Part shown: one piece after another, positions 29,742-36,686 of the stretch
How positions within the stretch are numbered: the stretch's first letter is position 1
Layout of the letters: each line of letters opens with the position of its first letter
DNA from: a virus
IMG/VR virus record: IMGVR_UViG_3300042874_000443
Coordinates: 1 to 64,000 of that record
Reading direction: 5' to 3' (one strand)
Length of the DNA: 64,000 bases
Position numbers and translations under genes: made by a program
Notes under the pieces: model-generated
Databases searched by the model: none
Seen by the model: the letters and a program-made list of their open reading frames with translations, nothing else
What the model was told of the DNA's origin: nothing

Positions 29742-30361
29742 AGCCAGTCATTCTGCTCGACATCGATGGCGTCGCTGCCAACTTCATCGAAGGTTGCAAA
29801 GTTCCGGTGAAGAAGATCACAGGCCGTGACTTCCATCATGACGACATCGACCAGTTCATGATCGAGCGCGCACTGAATCTCGACGAGGAGCAGACCAAAC
29901 AACTCTACGATCACGTCATGGCGCCGGGCTGGTGTCGCAGTCTTCCCGTGTATGAAGGCGCCAAGGAGAGCGTCGCCGAGCTGCAGACGTTCGCCGAGGT
30001 CGTGCCTGTGACCTCACACTTCTGGTCGAGCAAGCACTGGGTCTTCGAGCGCGACGAGTGGATCCTCGAACACTTCGGCATCCACCAGAAAGAGGTTGTG
30101 CACACGCACTCGAAGTTCCGTGTCGACGGCGACATGCTCATCGACGACAAGACGTCACACCTCGTGGCGTGGAAGAAGAAGCACCCCTACGGTTGTGCGG
30201 TGCGGTTCCTGCGTGCATACAACGCCAAGGAAGATTGGCGGAAGCCAGACGGCACGTCGGAGTTTCCGAACAGCGACTGGGGTGTTGTTGCGTTGGACTG
30301 GCCTCATCTCGCCCGTTTCGCGAAGATGCACTTCGGCGTCGAAGGAGGCAGCTCGCGATGA
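29738..30361 (+). CDS. HAD-family nucleotidase-like protein (5'(3')-deoxyribonucleotidase type)
   Basis: 207 residues. LLDIDGVAANF near residues 5-15 is HAD motif I (D-x-D-G-[VT]); VVPVTSHFWSS about residue 90 has the Thr/Ser of motif II; VDGDMLIDDKTSH near 130 has the acidic pair of motif IV. The overall layout resembles 5'-nucleotidase C enzymes, which remove phosphate from deoxyribonucleotides. Coupled to the Dam gene and to DUF4326, consistent with a role in nucleotide metabolism. Confidence 0.75.
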   Translation: MKPVILLDIDGVAANFIEGCKVPVKKITGRDFHHDDIDQFMIERALNLDEEQTKQLYDHVMAPGWCRSLPVYEGAKESVAELQTFAEVVPVTSHFWSSKHWVFERDEWILEHFGIHQKEVVHTHSKFRVDGDMLIDDKTSHLVAWKKKHPYGCAVRFLRAYNAKEDWRKPDGTSEFPNSDWGVVALDWPHLARFAKMHFGVEGGSSR

Positions 30362-30660
30362 AGAAGGCTCTCGTCGTGAACCTGCGGAACACTGCGTACG
30401 ACGTGGACATCACGCGCGCCACGAAGTGGGGCAATCCGTACACGCACGAGAAGGACAAGCGGACGCTCGCCAAACACGTCGTCGCCACGCGTGCCGAAGC
30501 CATCGCGAAGTACGAGGAGTGGGTGAAGCAGCAGCCACATTTGATGGCCGCGCTCCCTTCCTTGAAGGGCAAGGTGCTCGGCTGCTGGTGCAAGCCCCTC
30601 GCGTGCCACGGCGACGTGCTCGCGCGCCTTGCCAATGGAGACGACTATGAAGAAGCGTAA
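30358..30660 (+). CDS. DUF4326 protein
   Basis: 100 residues. It reads VNLRNTAYDVDITRATKWGNPY, then YEEWVKQQP and LKGKVLGCWCKPLACHGDVLARL. R-x-T-x-WGNP and LGCWC-x-P-x-x-CHG are the signatures of DUF4326, frequent in phages; its activity is not established. ATGA overlap with the HAD gene. Confidence 0.85.
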   Translation: MKKALVVNLRNTAYDVDITRATKWGNPYTHEKDKRTLAKHVVATRAEAIAKYEEWVKQQPHLMAALPSLKGKVLGCWCKPLACHGDVLARLANGDDYEEA

Positions 30661-30805
30661 GAAACGGTTCGTACGCGTCTTAGACGTCGCCACCATCGAC
30701 ACATATTTAGCGCGTGCGGCGGAGACCGCCCGCGAAGTACGTGAACAATTGGCACCTTGTTTTACCGTTCCGGCATCTCTTCACGGTGTTAAAATTCGCG
30801 GGTAA
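30647..30805 (+). CDS. small basic protein
   Basis: 52 residues in a frame overlapping the end of the DUF4326 gene: MKKRKKRFVRVLDVATIDTY, then LARAAETAREVREQL. ATG 30647 follows AATGGAGA at a good distance. The size makes it uncertain, but the start context and bias support it. Confidence 0.5.
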   Translation: MKKRKKRFVRVLDVATIDTYLARAAETAREVREQLAPCFTVPASLHGVKIRG

Positions 30806-30836
30806 TCATTGGTATACGACTGCGAAGGGAGAATGC

Positions 30837-31058
30837 ATGCCACGCGATAACAGCGGTGATGACGCTCACAGCATGGGCGAAGGGAAAGTTCTGCGTGAGA
30901 CCGAGAAAGCAATCTTGGTTTCGCTAGAAGGAGCCGGCGAGAAGTGGATTCCGAAGTCCGTCGTGCACGATGACTCGGAGATCTGGAAGAAGGACGACAC
31001 CGGCAAACTCGTCGTGAAGATGTGGTGGGCTGAAAAGAACGTGCTCAACGATGCCTGA
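30837..31058 (+). CDS. hypothetical protein
   Basis: 73 residues from ATG 30837, chosen because AAGGGAG lies just upstream; the open frame extends further but without a start signal. The protein reads as a small beta-barrel: GKVLRETEKAILVSLEG, EKWIPKSVVHDDSEIW and GKLVVKMWWAEK. This W-I-P-x-S-x-V pattern occurs in many small phage proteins of unknown function. Confidence 0.68.
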   Translation: MPRDNSGDDAHSMGEGKVLRETEKAILVSLEGAGEKWIPKSVVHDDSEIWKKDDTGKLVVKMWWAEKNVLNDA

Positions 31059-31266
31059 TGAAAACCGTGTCGTTGCTGCAATCATGGATCTGACGAAACA
31101 GGTTTCACGCGCGGCATGGGCGCTCGAGGCCGTCGCCATCAGTAAGAGCGACGGTGAAGACTTCGAAGACGACCCATGTCGTTGCTGCAGTTCACAGCTA
31201 GTGCCTGTGTTGGCCGATGTGTGTCCTGCGTGCCTCGAACCCAAGAAGGAGAAGACCGATGGCTGA
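31051..31266 (+). CDS. small zinc-ribbon-like protein
   Basis: 71 residues. An N-terminal helix (VVAAIMDLTKQVSRAAWALEAVA) is followed by CRCCSSQLVPVLADVCPACLE, a four-Cys ribbon. Overlaps both neighbours. Confidence 0.65.
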   Translation: MPDENRVVAAIMDLTKQVSRAAWALEAVAISKSDGEDFEDDPCRCCSSQLVPVLADVCPACLEPKKEKTDG

Positions 31267-31555
31267 CATCGAAGACAAGCTGAGTGACTTGCAGCTGCAG
31301 GTCTACAACATGATCAAGACGGCGGGATGGGATGGGTGTACAACCGACGAGATCGAAGCGAAGCTTGGACGGACGCACCAGAGCATCTCGGCACGCGTGA
31401 ACGAGCTGGCGAACTGGAAGCCCAAGCCGCTCATCGAAGCGCGTGCCGCCAATCGCAAGACGCGCGCGGGCAAGGGCGCAGCGATCTACATTCTCGCGGG
31501 TCTGCGTCGCGCGAACCCTGACCGTGACGCCGCCGACGAGGCCGCGAAGGTGTAG
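31259..31555 (+). CDS. winged-helix DNA-binding protein
   Basis: 98 residues. It reads DLQLQVYNMIKTAGWDGCTTDEIEAKLGRTHQSISARVNELANW, a winged helix with recognition helix HQSISARVNEL, then a wing ending in IEARAANRKTRAGKGAAIYI. Phage proteins of this layout resemble MarR-like or replication-initiation winged helices. It is the last gene before the terminator. Confidence 0.75.
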   Translation: MADIEDKLSDLQLQVYNMIKTAGWDGCTTDEIEAKLGRTHQSISARVNELANWKPKPLIEARAANRKTRAGKGAAIYILAGLRRANPDRDAADEAAKV

Positions 31556-31563
31556 AACAAGGG

Positions 31564-31591
31564 CCGGACCGTCGGGTCCGGTCCTTTTTTT
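31564..31591 (+). terminator. intrinsic (rho-independent) terminator
   Basis: CCGGACC-GTCG-GGTCCGG, a perfect 7-bp GC-rich stem with a 4-nt loop, followed by TCC and a run of seven T. It ends the early accessory unit. The T run overlaps a TTTTTTGGCCCC element. Confidence 0.9.
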
Positions 31592-31604
31592 GGCCCCGAT
31601 CTCC

Positions 31605-31610
31605 TATAAT
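31605..31610 (+). promoter_or_regulatory. promoter -10 box TATAAT with short leader
   Basis: CCTATAAT 25 bases before ATG 31636, with AAGAGGT between, so this transcript has an ordinary leader. It restarts transcription after the terminator for the virion genes that follow. Confidence 0.65.
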
Positions 31611-31635
31611 TCCGGCACACCCCAAGAGGTCTGAG

Positions 31636-32154
31636 ATGCCCCTTCTGACGATCACGAACCTGCTCACGAGCCCTCTCGCCATTCAGGACCCAACGGGCCT
31701 CTATGGGACGTCGTTGTCCGTTCCCGCCAGCGGATCGCTCTCCAACGTGGTGATTTCGTTGCCGGCGCTCGGTGCGATCGAGCCACAGCTCGTTGCGCAG
31801 GCAGCGGCGTCTCACATCACGTGGACAATCGCTGACGACCCGGCGTCGACGGCGGACTCGCCGCCCGAGTCCATCACGACGGTCCTCGTCACGCCGCACA
31901 ACGCGGCCGCAGGCGCGCAGAACATCCGGACCAACCTGACGATTGCTGGCGCCGTCTCGGTCGTGCTGTCCGCGGGTGCCAAGATCGGTCAGCAGGTCAC
32001 CGTGCTCGACGGCAAGGGTGACGCAGGTGCGAACAACGTGACCGTGACCGTTGCTGGCGGTGGCACGATCAACGGCACGGCGGTGATCAGCGCCAACTAC
32101 GGCGCTGCGACGTTCCTCAAGACCGCAGCCACGGTCTGGCAGCGCATCGCCTGA
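31636..32154 (+). CDS. virion surface protein, beta-rich
   Basis: 172 residues. Beta-rich and Thr/Val/Ala/Gly-rich: SLSVPASGSLSNVVIS, then TIAGAVSVVLSAGAKIGQQVTVLDGKGDAGANNVTVT, ending with VWQRIA. The second half resembles the SDG-NW type of fibre repeat (VLDGKG..., TINGT...). Own promoter after the terminator. Likely a capsid decoration or fibre protein. Confidence 0.6.
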   Translation: MPLLTITNLLTSPLAIQDPTGLYGTSLSVPASGSLSNVVISLPALGAIEPQLVAQAAASHITWTIADDPASTADSPPESITTVLVTPHNAAAGAQNIRTNLTIAGAVSVVLSAGAKIGQQVTVLDGKGDAGANNVTVTVAGGGTINGTAVISANYGAATFLKTAATVWQRIA

Positions 32155-32160
32155 TAGGCG

Positions 32161-32481
32161 ATGGCCGCGCATCACGCTGACGCCGGCCAGGTGATGCCGG
32201 CTGAGCGGGTCGCGCGCGCGGCGATCCGCTACCACAAGTTCCCGACCGCAACTCGGCAGGTGTCGATTCGGAACACGGGAACGAACACGTTGTGGGTCAG
32301 CTTTGACCGGCAGGCGTGGTTTGATATCGCGGCGGGCACGTCGTTTGATGACCGAATCTCGACGCCGGGATTCTGGTTCTGCACGCAGCTCGGTAAGACG
32401 TTGTTCGTCGTGAACGGGCTGTCATTGAACTTGCTCAGCCTCGAGAGACCGGCGCCCACCAACGAAGAGCTTGAAGGATAG
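32161..32481 (+). CDS. virion-associated beta-sandwich protein
   Basis: 106 residues. ATRQVSIRNTGTNTLWVSFDRQAWFDIAAGTSFDD has the pattern of small phage proteins that present an Ig-like or jelly-roll fold (I-x-N-x-G-x-x-x-L-x-V-S-F). It probably belongs with its upstream neighbour. A homing endonuclease gene begins nine bases later. Confidence 0.55.
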   Translation: MAAHHADAGQVMPAERVARAAIRYHKFPTATRQVSIRNTGTNTLWVSFDRQAWFDIAAGTSFDDRISTPGFWFCTQLGKTLFVVNGLSLNLLSLERPAPTNEELEG

Positions 32482-32489
32482 CCCTTTAC

Positions 32490-33278
32490 GTGTTATCCAA
32501 CAACATGCGTGAACGCTCGCCTCGTCGTGTGCAGGTTCTACGGATGCACGACGAAGGGTTAAGCGCCGCGCAGATCGCACGTGTGCTTGGCATCAGCCGT
32601 GTCGCCGTTGGACACCATCTCCACGAAGAGGGAAGATCCGGTAAACAATACGGCTATGTCAAAGAGATTACTCCCTGGCAAGAAGCCGTGCTCATTGGGA
32701 CGATGATGGGCGACGCAAGGCTCTGTCGGGGCGCTGATCATCACAACGCACAACTCAAACTTGGGCACAGCACCAAGCAGCTCGCGTACATGTTGTGGAA
32801 GAAAGAGCAGCTCTCTTCTTTCTTCATGGATGAGGTTGAGCCGTACGTTCGTACGACCAAAGAAGGGTATGAGACATGCGAAATACGGTCCCGCTCCCAC
32901 CCCATCCTGACGTCATACCTGGAGTTATTTTATCCTGAAGGTGAGAAGCGCGTCTCGCGTCCTCTCCTCCAGAGGATTGAGGATCATGATCACTTTGCAG
33001 TGATCATGGCACTTTGGTACATGGATGATGGGCACCTCGCTCAAGATTCTGCGAGCATAGTCGTTGGAAACATGGACGACTCTCAGTATGAGATGTTGTT
33101 TACTTGGTTTGACGACCAAGGCTGGAAGGGCACCCCGCGTAAGCAACGTTCCAATTGTTGGACGTACTTTATAACCAGCTCAGCAAGTTTGCGTTTTGCT
33201 GAGGTAATCGCACCGTATATACATCCATCGATGTTGTACAAACTGCCCAGTGCGAAACAACGACGCAAGATTGAGTAG
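32490..33278 (+). CDS. LAGLIDADG homing endonuclease with HTH
   Basis: 262 residues. Residues 12-45 are a helix-turn-helix (AAQIARVLGISRVAVGHHL). Two LAGLIDADG-type motifs are present, AVLIGTMMGDA at 66-76 and AVIMALWYMDDG at 170-181, so one chain makes a complete endonuclease. Base composition is less GC-rich than its neighbours. No intron or intein is evident; it is a free-standing insertion between two virion genes. GTG 32490 is the annotated start (MLSNNM), though ATG 32505 is possible. Confidence 0.88.
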   Translation: MLSNNMRERSPRRVQVLRMHDEGLSAAQIARVLGISRVAVGHHLHEEGRSGKQYGYVKEITPWQEAVLIGTMMGDARLCRGADHHNAQLKLGHSTKQLAYMLWKKEQLSSFFMDEVEPYVRTTKEGYETCEIRSRSHPILTSYLELFYPEGEKRVSRPLLQRIEDHDHFAVIMALWYMDDGHLAQDSASIVVGNMDDSQYEMLFTWFDDQGWKGTPRKQRSNCWTYFITSSASLRFAEVIAPYIHPSMLYKLPSAKQRRKIE

Positions 33279-33341
33279 GTGAAGCGTGCCCTTCACGCAC
33301 TATAGTATCCAAAAAACGCGTTCAATCTGATCTTCGCGTGG

Positions 33342-33752
33342 GTGCAGCCGCCTCCGCCGGACGGGAAGACGTTCTTCGGGCAGCCGAAGTTCTCGTCGCT
33401 GAACCTCTTCGACAAGCCCATCGAACCTGGACAGGTCGTTGTTGCGTATCACGACGCGCAGCCGTTCACACGGTTCTACGGCTCGGTGGCGTCGGACCAA
33501 CCGCTCGAGATGAACCTCTCGTTTTCGAACGAAGAGACGGACGTCAAAGGCGACTACATCACCGACGAGAACATCTCGACGTTGAATTTCGACGCCGAGG
33601 CGCTCAAGCAGATGTACGAGCCTGCCAAACAAGGGCCCACTGGGAAGTACTTCTGCACCATCTTCGGGCGCTACTTCCGTGTGCAGGTCAAGAACGTCGG
33701 CACCGAGCCCACGAAAGTGTTGCGTGTCTTCGTCCGCGGCTCGGTCTTCTAG
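33342..33752 (+). CDS. virion-associated protein downstream of the endonuclease
   Basis: 136 residues from GTG 33342; the frame is open back to 33306 but no ATG is found, so the true N-terminus is uncertain. Beta-rich: IEPGQVVVAYHDAQPFTRFYGSV, EMNLSFSNEE, FGRYFRVQVKNVG. It reads like a structural protein with an Ig-type fold. The insertion just upstream may have removed its original start. Confidence 0.6.
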   Translation: MQPPPPDGKTFFGQPKFSSLNLFDKPIEPGQVVVAYHDAQPFTRFYGSVASDQPLEMNLSFSNEETDVKGDYITDENISTLNFDAEALKQMYEPAKQGPTGKYFCTIFGRYFRVQVKNVGTEPTKVLRVFVRGSVF

Positions 33753-33754
33753 TT

Positions 33755-33760
33755 TATACA
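33755..33760 (+). promoter_or_regulatory. leaderless-type promoter, TATACA-N6-ATG
   Basis: TATACA, GTAAAC, ATG 33767. No ribosome binding site, although the upstream gene ends only 14 bases before. Confidence 0.55.
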
Positions 33761-33766
33761 GTAAAC

Positions 33767-34006
33767 ATGGCCAAGCACTCGATTCGGTCGCCTGTAGGCG
33801 GCAGCGTGTGGACGCACTCGGTTGGCGTAGGTCAACGCGTCGTCGCAGGCACCACGCTCCTCATCTGCGAGGTCATGAAGACCGAGTTCCCGATCGAGAC
33901 GCCTGTTGACGGAGAAGTGACGTGGCTCGCCGCGTGCGGGCAGACACTCGAGGCCGACGACCTCGTTGCTACAGTGGACGACTCGCCAGCGCCTTTGCGG
34001 CCATGA
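33767..34006 (+). CDS. stand-alone biotinyl/lipoyl-attachment domain protein
   Basis: 79 residues. The sequence covers one biotinyl/lipoyl domain: IRSPVGGSVWTHSV, GVGQRVVAGTTLLICEVMKTEF, ETPVDGEVTW, and ADDLVATVDD. The EVMKTE motif is equivalent to the E-[AV]-M-K-[ML] loop whose Lys receives biotin; Met before and a hydroxylated residue after the Lys argue for biotin rather than lipoate. No carboxylase is nearby. The start is ATG 33767. It could be biotinylated by the host ligase and displayed on the virion or act as a decoy. Confidence 0.75.
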   Translation: MAKHSIRSPVGGSVWTHSVGVGQRVVAGTTLLICEVMKTEFPIETPVDGEVTWLAACGQTLEADDLVATVDDSPAPLRP

Positions 34007-35456
34007 CGCCGAGCGGGATCGATGCGCCAATCGCAGCCGTCTCACCACCCGTGAACGGACTCTTCATGTACGGCGTCCAGCCCGCACCCGAATCCGTACG
34101 TTGACCGCTGTGCAGCGAGAGTAGCTTCTGGTGGCGCGTCAGACCTGACGGGTCGATGCCGCGTTGCGCGAGTTGCTGGTCGAGCATGTTGCCCCAGCCC
34201 TCTTGCGGGCGGACCTTCATCATCACGCCGCCACCGAGGTCGATGGTGTCGCCTCCGAGCGTCTCGAAGGCCTTGCGGCCGACGCCGATCGATTTCTCGT
34301 AGTCGAGAAGGTCGTGCGTACGTGCGCCACGTCCACGCTTGAGCACCTGTTGCTTGATCGTCGCCGGGTCCTTGTGGATGTGAATGGCGACGTCGAACAG
34401 CTCGGGGTCGTAGCTGCGCAGGAGCTGCTGGTGCTCGAGGATCTCGCCGGCGTGTGGCGCGTATGGCGTCTTCTCGATGTCGCCGCCTCCCATGAGCTGG
34501 TGGAAGCGAAGGTTCGGACGCCAATCGAGCCCGTGATGGCGTAGGCCCATCTGCGACGCGAGTGCCTTCGAGAGCACGGTCTTGCCTGCGCCCGATGGAG
34601 CGTCGACTGCGATGCGGAGGCCTGTGGGGTTGATGCCGCGTTCCATCAGTGCTTGGTGCGCGCGTGCGGCCTGGCCCTGCACTTCTTGTGGAATCTCCTG
34701 TGCGACGTCTTTCTGGTGGATGTCGCCGGGTGCGTTGAGGCGGTCTGCGATGTCTGCCCGAATGCCGGGCTTGGACGCAAGGATGCTTCCGCCGACAGCA
34801 AGCGGAATCCCGATGCCTGCGGCCGTCGCGAGCGGCCCCGCGATCTTGAACACGTCCGCGCCCACCTTGCGGAGCACCGCGGTGGCTGCTGTTGATTCTG
34901 GAGTATGCGGACGGCGCATCGGTGTTGGAGCGGCGCCCGTGCTTGGACCGTGCAGCCCTGCGAGCACACGGTCCATGTGGTCCGCGTGTGCGCCCGGATC
35001 CATTTGTTTGGGTGGACCCTTCCAACCAGGCGCGGGACCCACCTGTGTGGATTCACGTGTACGAGGTGCTGTCGGAAGATTCGTCAACACCTGTTGTTGA
35101 AATCCAGCGGCACCGCCCGGCGTCGTCGACGACAGACCGCGTTGATCGAGCACGCGGTTCGCGCGCGCGAGCCCGAGCGATCCTTGTGTGTGGTCACTGC
35201 CCGCCCACGGCAAGCTGTGCGCGAGGTCTCGCATCTGTGTGCGCTGCGGGGTCATCGGCAATTCGCCGCCGGTGGCATGTTCACGGAACATCTGCCCCAG
35301 GCCTGGCTGCGCCTTTGCGAGCGGCTGCGCGCGCATTTGCGTGAGCTTGTTTTCCATCGCGGGCGCGAGGGCACGTCCACCACGCGTTGCAGCGTTCTCG
35401 AGCGCACGCGCGTACGTGCTGCCTTGGATGGCGAACTTCAACCAGCCGATGCCCAT
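33969..35456 (-). CDS. P-loop kinase-like protein with long N-terminal region
   Basis: 495 residues. Residues 1-200 are low-complexity (Gln/Pro/Gly-rich). Hydrophobic stretches lie near 205-228 and 475-490. A nucleotide-binding site follows at 283-294 (AVDAPSGAGKTV, Walker A), then FDVAIHIHKDPATIKQQVLKRGRGARTHD, typical for the lid of small-molecule kinases or uridine-kinase-like enzymes. The gene belongs to the leftward virion block. Its start (WLKFAIQGSTYARALENAATRGGRAL) recalls the short Gly/Ala/Phe motif of neighbouring proteins. The substrate is unknown. Confidence 0.65.
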   Translation of the reverse strand: MGIGWLKFAIQGSTYARALENAATRGGRALAPAMENKLTQMRAQPLAKAQPGLGQMFREHATGGELPMTPQRTQMRDLAHSLPWAGSDHTQGSLGLARANRVLDQRGLSSTTPGGAAGFQQQVLTNLPTAPRTRESTQVGPAPGWKGPPKQMDPGAHADHMDRVLAGLHGPSTGAAPTPMRRPHTPESTAATAVLRKVGADVFKIAGPLATAAGIGIPLAVGGSILASKPGIRADIADRLNAPGDIHQKDVAQEIPQEVQGQAARAHQALMERGINPTGLRIAVDAPSGAGKTVLSKALASQMGLRHHGLDWRPNLRFHQLMGGGDIEKTPYAPHAGEILEHQQLLRSYDPELFDVAIHIHKDPATIKQQVLKRGRGARTHDLLDYEKSIGVGRKAFETLGGDTIDLGGGVMMKVRPQEGWGNMLDQQLAQRGIDPSGLTRHQKLLSLHSGQRTDSGAGWTPYMKSPFTGGETAAIGASIPLGVMAAKALASRPL

Positions 35457-35459
35457 AGG

Positions 35460-35771
35460 CTACGACCTCAGCGCGCCCATAGAGGGCGGCGGCTGTGCCG
35501 ACGGATCGCCGGCAAGTTCTGGCGGCATGCCGACAGTCGAGCCCATACCGGGCGGCGTTGGTGGCGACGTCGAAGGCATCTGCAGTGGAACGGTTCCGTC
35601 GAGCGCTGGAAGCGTTTCGCCTGGCACGTGTGACATCGGCGGCGTGTCCGTCGGCGGGATGTCCTTGCCGTGTTCGACGTCAGCCATGAACTGGTCAACC
35701 TGTGTTGGTGGGCCGAGTGCGAACTTCACGAGCGCGGCCTTGAGTCCGTTCATGTACGCCTGTTTCAACAT
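35460..35771 (-). CDS. small virion-associated protein with AYxxGxxxALxKF start
   Basis: 103 residues. The N-terminus is LKQAYMNGLKAALVKFALG, one copy of the motif found in several virion genes. The rest is Pro/Thr/Gly-rich, probably disordered. Its start codon overlaps the stop of the next upstream gene. Confidence 0.55.
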   Translation of the reverse strand: MLKQAYMNGLKAALVKFALGPPTQVDQFMADVEHGKDIPPTDTPPMSHVPGETLPALDGTVPLQMPSTSPPTPPGMGSTVGMPPELAGDPSAQPPPSMGALRS

Positions 35772-36289
35772 TAGAAGGTTCCTGACGTTGGTGCGTACAC
35801 GAGGTCGCGTCCTTCGCGGTCTCGTTTGTTCTGCTCGTGCATGCCGTACGCGAGAGCACCACCGGCGGCGAGCGCGCCGTAGCCAAGGCCCTTCCCGAGC
35901 ATCTTGCCGACGGGGCGCATGAAACGTCCTGGACCGCCGCCGCCACTACCACCGCCGCCGCTCATGCCGCCGCTGCCGCCACCGGCAGCCGCGGACCCGT
36001 GACCCTCGAACGCACGCGCAGGTGGAAGCTGCACAGGTTGCGTGTTGATGTTCGCGGCTTGCTGTTGCGCGACGCCTTTGTGCATGTCCGCCCAGGACGC
36101 GCCTTGCGGTGCAGCCGGTGCAGCGGGCGCAGCGGGGGCCTTCGGTATCGAATGAAGATCCGCATGTAGCCCCGCGATCGCAGGATGCATGGGCTTGCCC
36201 GCAGGCATGCCGATAGCCCCGCGCGCGATCTTCACGCCGAAACGTGTGAGGGCGTTGTCACGACCGCGTTGGAACGCCGCGATCAACAT
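35771..36289 (-). CDS. Gly/Ala-rich virion-associated protein
   Basis: 172 residues beginning LIAAFQRGRDNALTRFG, the same motif. A Pro/Ala/Gln-rich middle and a Gly-only stretch precede a C-terminal hydrophobic Gly-zipper segment (GYGALAAGGALAYGM). Likely a virion component that touches membrane. Family not recognised. Confidence 0.55.
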   Translation of the reverse strand: MLIAAFQRGRDNALTRFGVKIARGAIGMPAGKPMHPAIAGLHADLHSIPKAPAAPAAPAAPQGASWADMHKGVAQQQAANINTQPVQLPPARAFEGHGSAAAGGGSGGMSGGGGSGGGGPGRFMRPVGKMLGKGLGYGALAAGGALAYGMHEQNKRDREGRDLVYAPTSGTF

Positions 36290-36292
36290 CGG

Positions 36293-36658
36293 TCATCCGA
36301 CCGCGAGGAAGACGACGGACGCAGGCCCCGTCGTCGTGATGAGCGCCGAGATCGGAAACGGCGTGCTCGGATTGCACCACTGGAAGTGTCCGCCCGGTGC
36401 GAGCGGCCACGCGTCGAGGCCGCCGTTGAACTTGATCGTCGCCGAACCCGAGAGACACACGACGGTGACGCCCTTGGCACCTGCAGCTGCGAGCGTGTCC
36501 AGATGGACGATGTCGTCCACGACCGCCACCGTGTACGCGCGCTGGAAGTCTGCGCGGTTGACGTACGGGATGGTCGCCGCGAGGCTGATGGGGGAAGGGG
36601 AGCCGCCGTCGACGAAGGCAGCGGACACCGCACCCGCGACCGAGTAGTTCTGCGCCAT
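36293..36658 (-). CDS. virion surface protein, beta-rich
   Basis: 121 residues, beta-rich and similar in type to the 31636 protein: FVDGGSPSPISLAATIPYV, VTVVCLSGSATIKFNGG, ending in VVFLAVG. A TATAAT box lies six bases upstream of the ATG, so it has its own promoter. Likely a decoration or fibre-associated protein. Confidence 0.55.
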   Translation of the reverse strand: MAQNYSVAGAVSAAFVDGGSPSPISLAATIPYVNRADFQRAYTVAVVDDIVHLDTLAAAGAKGVTVVCLSGSATIKFNGGLDAWPLAPGGHFQWCNPSTPFPISALITTTGPASVVFLAVG

Positions 36659-36664
36659 GCACTA

Positions 36665-36670
36665 ATTATA
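36665..36670 (-). promoter_or_regulatory. leaderless-type promoter, TATAAT-N6-ATG
   Basis: CTATAAT, then TAGTGC, then ATG 36658 on the minus strand; no Shine-Dalgarno between. Confidence 0.65.
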
Positions 36671-36686
36671 GTGGACGGGCGCGGGA

